Assembly: GCA_965197825.1 (NCBI GenBank)
Contig: CBDANW010000003.1
Coordinates: forward strand, 2,108,001-2,172,000
DNA from: CBDANW01 sp965197825
GTDB lineage: Bacteria > Acidobacteriota > Vicinamibacteria > Marinacidobacterales > DATDRI01
Reading direction: 5' to 3'
Length of the DNA: 64,000 nucleotides
Part shown: positions 62,054 to 64,000 of the stretch, one piece after another
How positions within the stretch are numbered: position 1 is the first letter of the stretch
Layout of the letters: every line of letters begins with the position of its first letter
Made by a program: the position numbers and the translations under genes
The notes under the pieces: generated by a model
What the model was told of the DNA's origin: nothing
Database searches by the model: none
Seen by the model: only the letters and a program-made list of their open reading frames with translations

Positions 62054-64000
62054 CACATCCTGTGCGAGGTCCCCTTGAGTTCACGCAGATAGCGCTCCCC
62101 TAGAGCGACGAAGGCTTGCCGAAGTTCTGGATGGACACGCTCGGGATTTAACGGAAACGCCAGTAGGTCTCGGCGGTTCAAATTCCGACAATCGGAGAGC
62201 ACATTCCAGAACCAGAAGAATGTTGACGAACTCAACAGCGCCACAACTGCGCTCACCGACTCCGCTGATGCGAAGCCAAGCTCCTTCAGTTCTGACGGAG
62301 GAACACGACGGCCAGTTATAACGTCGATGATCTCTGGAACGAAATCCAGAAAAGCAAGAAAATAGCCGAACTTACGAGTGTAGTAAACGCGGTAGCGCGT
62401 CGCGACAGTAAGCGCATTGGCCAATCTCTCTCGTTCCACAGTTGCTGTCAGACGGCTGAACGCTTGAACCTCTAGGCGGCTTCCTAGCTTTTCAAGTGCT
62501 GCAGGGAACACCGAGAAGTTTGAGTGTCCTGGTGCGTACTCTATCCGCGACTGAAACACGTTTTGAAATGCCGCTCGCCGCCATCGAAGGTACTGCGTCG
62601 TAAATATTGTCGCGTCCTTCGGCGTGAAGCGTCGCGCCACAAGGATGGTGAGGCGTTTCTGGGCTCCATCAAACAATTGGGACGGGCGGTTCGCATAGCA
62701 TGAAACCCACGCTGAGTCGACCGAGTTCAACACAAACTTTTGCAGTGGCGCAAACCCGTCAGTGCCGAATATCGATATCGGGAGGATCAAACCCAACCGA
62801 CCCCTTGCACGGAGAAGGGCCAGGGACCGTTCCGTACAAAATGAGTACAAGTCGCCACATTGTTCACTTCGAAAACCACTTACTTCGTAGGTCTTCTTGA
62901 TGTCTTTGTACTCCACATACGGCGGATTCCCAATGATCACGTCGAACCCACCCTCATGCACGATTCTGTAGAACTCCACGAACCAATGGAATGGCTGATG
63001 TGACTTAAAGCCACTTGGCATAGACGGCCTTCTTCAAGGACTTGACGCCATAATTGCCCGCCAGATAGTGGTTGAGTTCGTTGTCCAGATCAGCCAGGCG
63101 CTCGCGCACGACCTCCTTATTCTCCACCGGTACGGACCCGTCGCCTTCGACTTGACGATCTCGGAAGGCATCGAACTCCTCCTGTAGCTCCGCAGCCTTC
63201 AGGGAGATCTCCTCCATCGTGTTTTCAAAATCGAGCTTGCTCGTCGCCGCCCGCCTCACCTCGTCATAACTGGCATAGCCGACGAGTGTGTTGCCGACAC
63301 GGATGTTGAAGTCGATGTCCGGCAACGGCTCGATGCCAAGGTTGTCGTACGAGCCGTCGGGGTCCACCTGGGCGGCGAGTTTGAGGAAGAGCCGGAGCTT
63401 ACAGATCTCAACCGCCTCCTCCATGATGTCTACGCCGAAGAGATTGTTAAGAATGATGCTCTTGTAAACGAAGTACCGGCGGTTGGGATGCGCGGCAACC
63501 CTCTCCAGGATTCTGCGAAAGTCGGTAAACTTCTCTCGCCGACCCTTTTCGCCGGAACGCTCAGCGTCTTCGACGAACGCCTCCATGCGGTCGAGACAGG
63601 CTTCGTACAGCGGGTCGAGAATATTAACTGCAGCAAACAAAAATGCTCCCGATCCACACGTCGGATCGAGAACGGTGATCTTCTCGATAGCGTTCCACAA
63701 GGCGCGCAGGAGTTCCGGACCTTCGCAATTCTCGATCACATCCTGCGCGAACTGTCGGATGTCGAGGTTTAGAGTGATCGGCTCATTGATTTCTCAGACT
63801 TCCCCGTCCGCAAGCTTAGTCTTGATTTCCTCGTAACGCTTTCGGCGCGCAACCACTTCGCGCCAAGTCTCAGTCGGTAAGCCAAACTCTGAAGTTGCCA
63901 GCTTGTTCCAACCCTTACGTAATTCCAGGGTCTCCACGGGTCCGTCGCCGACCAACTCGTGCAGAGTCGGCGTATCAAGCCCCATGGCGATCTCCTCTTG

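Larger units (their letters stand above)
60482..63985 (-). pseudogene. Eco57I/DrmMI-type adenine DNA methylase with three lesions
   Basis: The gene starts at 63985 after GAGGAG (MGLDTPTLHELVGDGPVETL). An in-frame TGA at 63791-63793 interrupts LADGEV and EINEPITLNLDIRQF. Motif I is VLDPTCGSGAFLFAA. A one-base insertion near 63010 breaks VYAKWL from KSHQPFHWFVEFY. The catalytic motif IV is VIIGNPPYVEYKD. IS256 copy 5 (60654-62053, flanked by CACATCCTG) then splits GTSHRM from CKGNLKIETFKYAECKPIVD and the final TGA at 60482-60484. Without the lesions it would be about 700 residues, the size of Eco57I-like or DISARM DrmMI N6-adenine methylases. It is not functional as written. Confidence 0.85.

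Noticed and set aside
538..62136. Many ORFs ending in CQNSALLK or PVPKLGPFEI
   Set aside because: These tails are translations of family-A ends read in different frames; genuine genes stop or are cut at the border.

Overview
The window (about 57 percent G+C by eye) reads as a chromosomal region of a free-living or symbiotic bacterium that has been heavily colonised by insertion sequences. The best clues to the host are a large outer-membrane DUF5916/CBM9-type protein with a partial second copy, a TPR-protein C-terminus, and PPK1 and PPK2 polyphosphate kinases. This mix is common in Acidobacteriota of the Vicinamibacteria type; that assignment is an inference, not proof. No rRNA, tRNA or CRISPR array was seen.

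Layout. 0-6 kb: end of a quinone-oxidoreductase-like gene, a two-gene DUF4041/GIY-YIG pair whose first gene is split by an IS256-family element, and a HigBA toxin-antitoxin pair. 6-13 kb: a complete rve-type IS interrupted by a second IS256 copy, then a decayed cassette (small ORF, thymidylate-synthase-like, HEPN/Toprim) split by another Mutator-type IS. 13-26 kb: Mrr-like nuclease, DUF4145 protein, SNF2 helicase fragment, McrBC with EVE domains, a RelE/HigA pair, and many IS fragments. 26-34 kb: the DUF5916 protein, a serine-recombinase remnant and an AlbA_2 protein. 34-50 kb: a HEPN-like gene split by an IS3 element, IS5 and Mutator wrecks, 1-Cys peroxiredoxin, two PD-(D/E)XK-like genes, a small phage-like AT-richer patch and a ParB/methyltransferase/RAMA protein. 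50-64 kb: PPK2, DUF1566 protein, Cys-rich lipoprotein, UvrD-type helicase tail, PPK1, tandem terminase-small-subunit-like genes, and an adenine methylase gene with three independent lesions, one of them IS256 copy 5.

The unifying picture is a defence island in decay. Almost every non-housekeeping gene belongs to a restriction, toxin-antitoxin or HEPN/Toprim-type immunity family, and most are split or truncated by IS. For four interrupted genes the IS and its target duplication can be removed on paper and an uninterrupted frame returns. Five near-identical IS256 copies (about 1400 bp) plus one 3' fragment show recent expansion. At least four other terminal-inverted-repeat families (called A, B, C and D here) occur as parents, as small non-autonomous elements and as dozens of solo ends.
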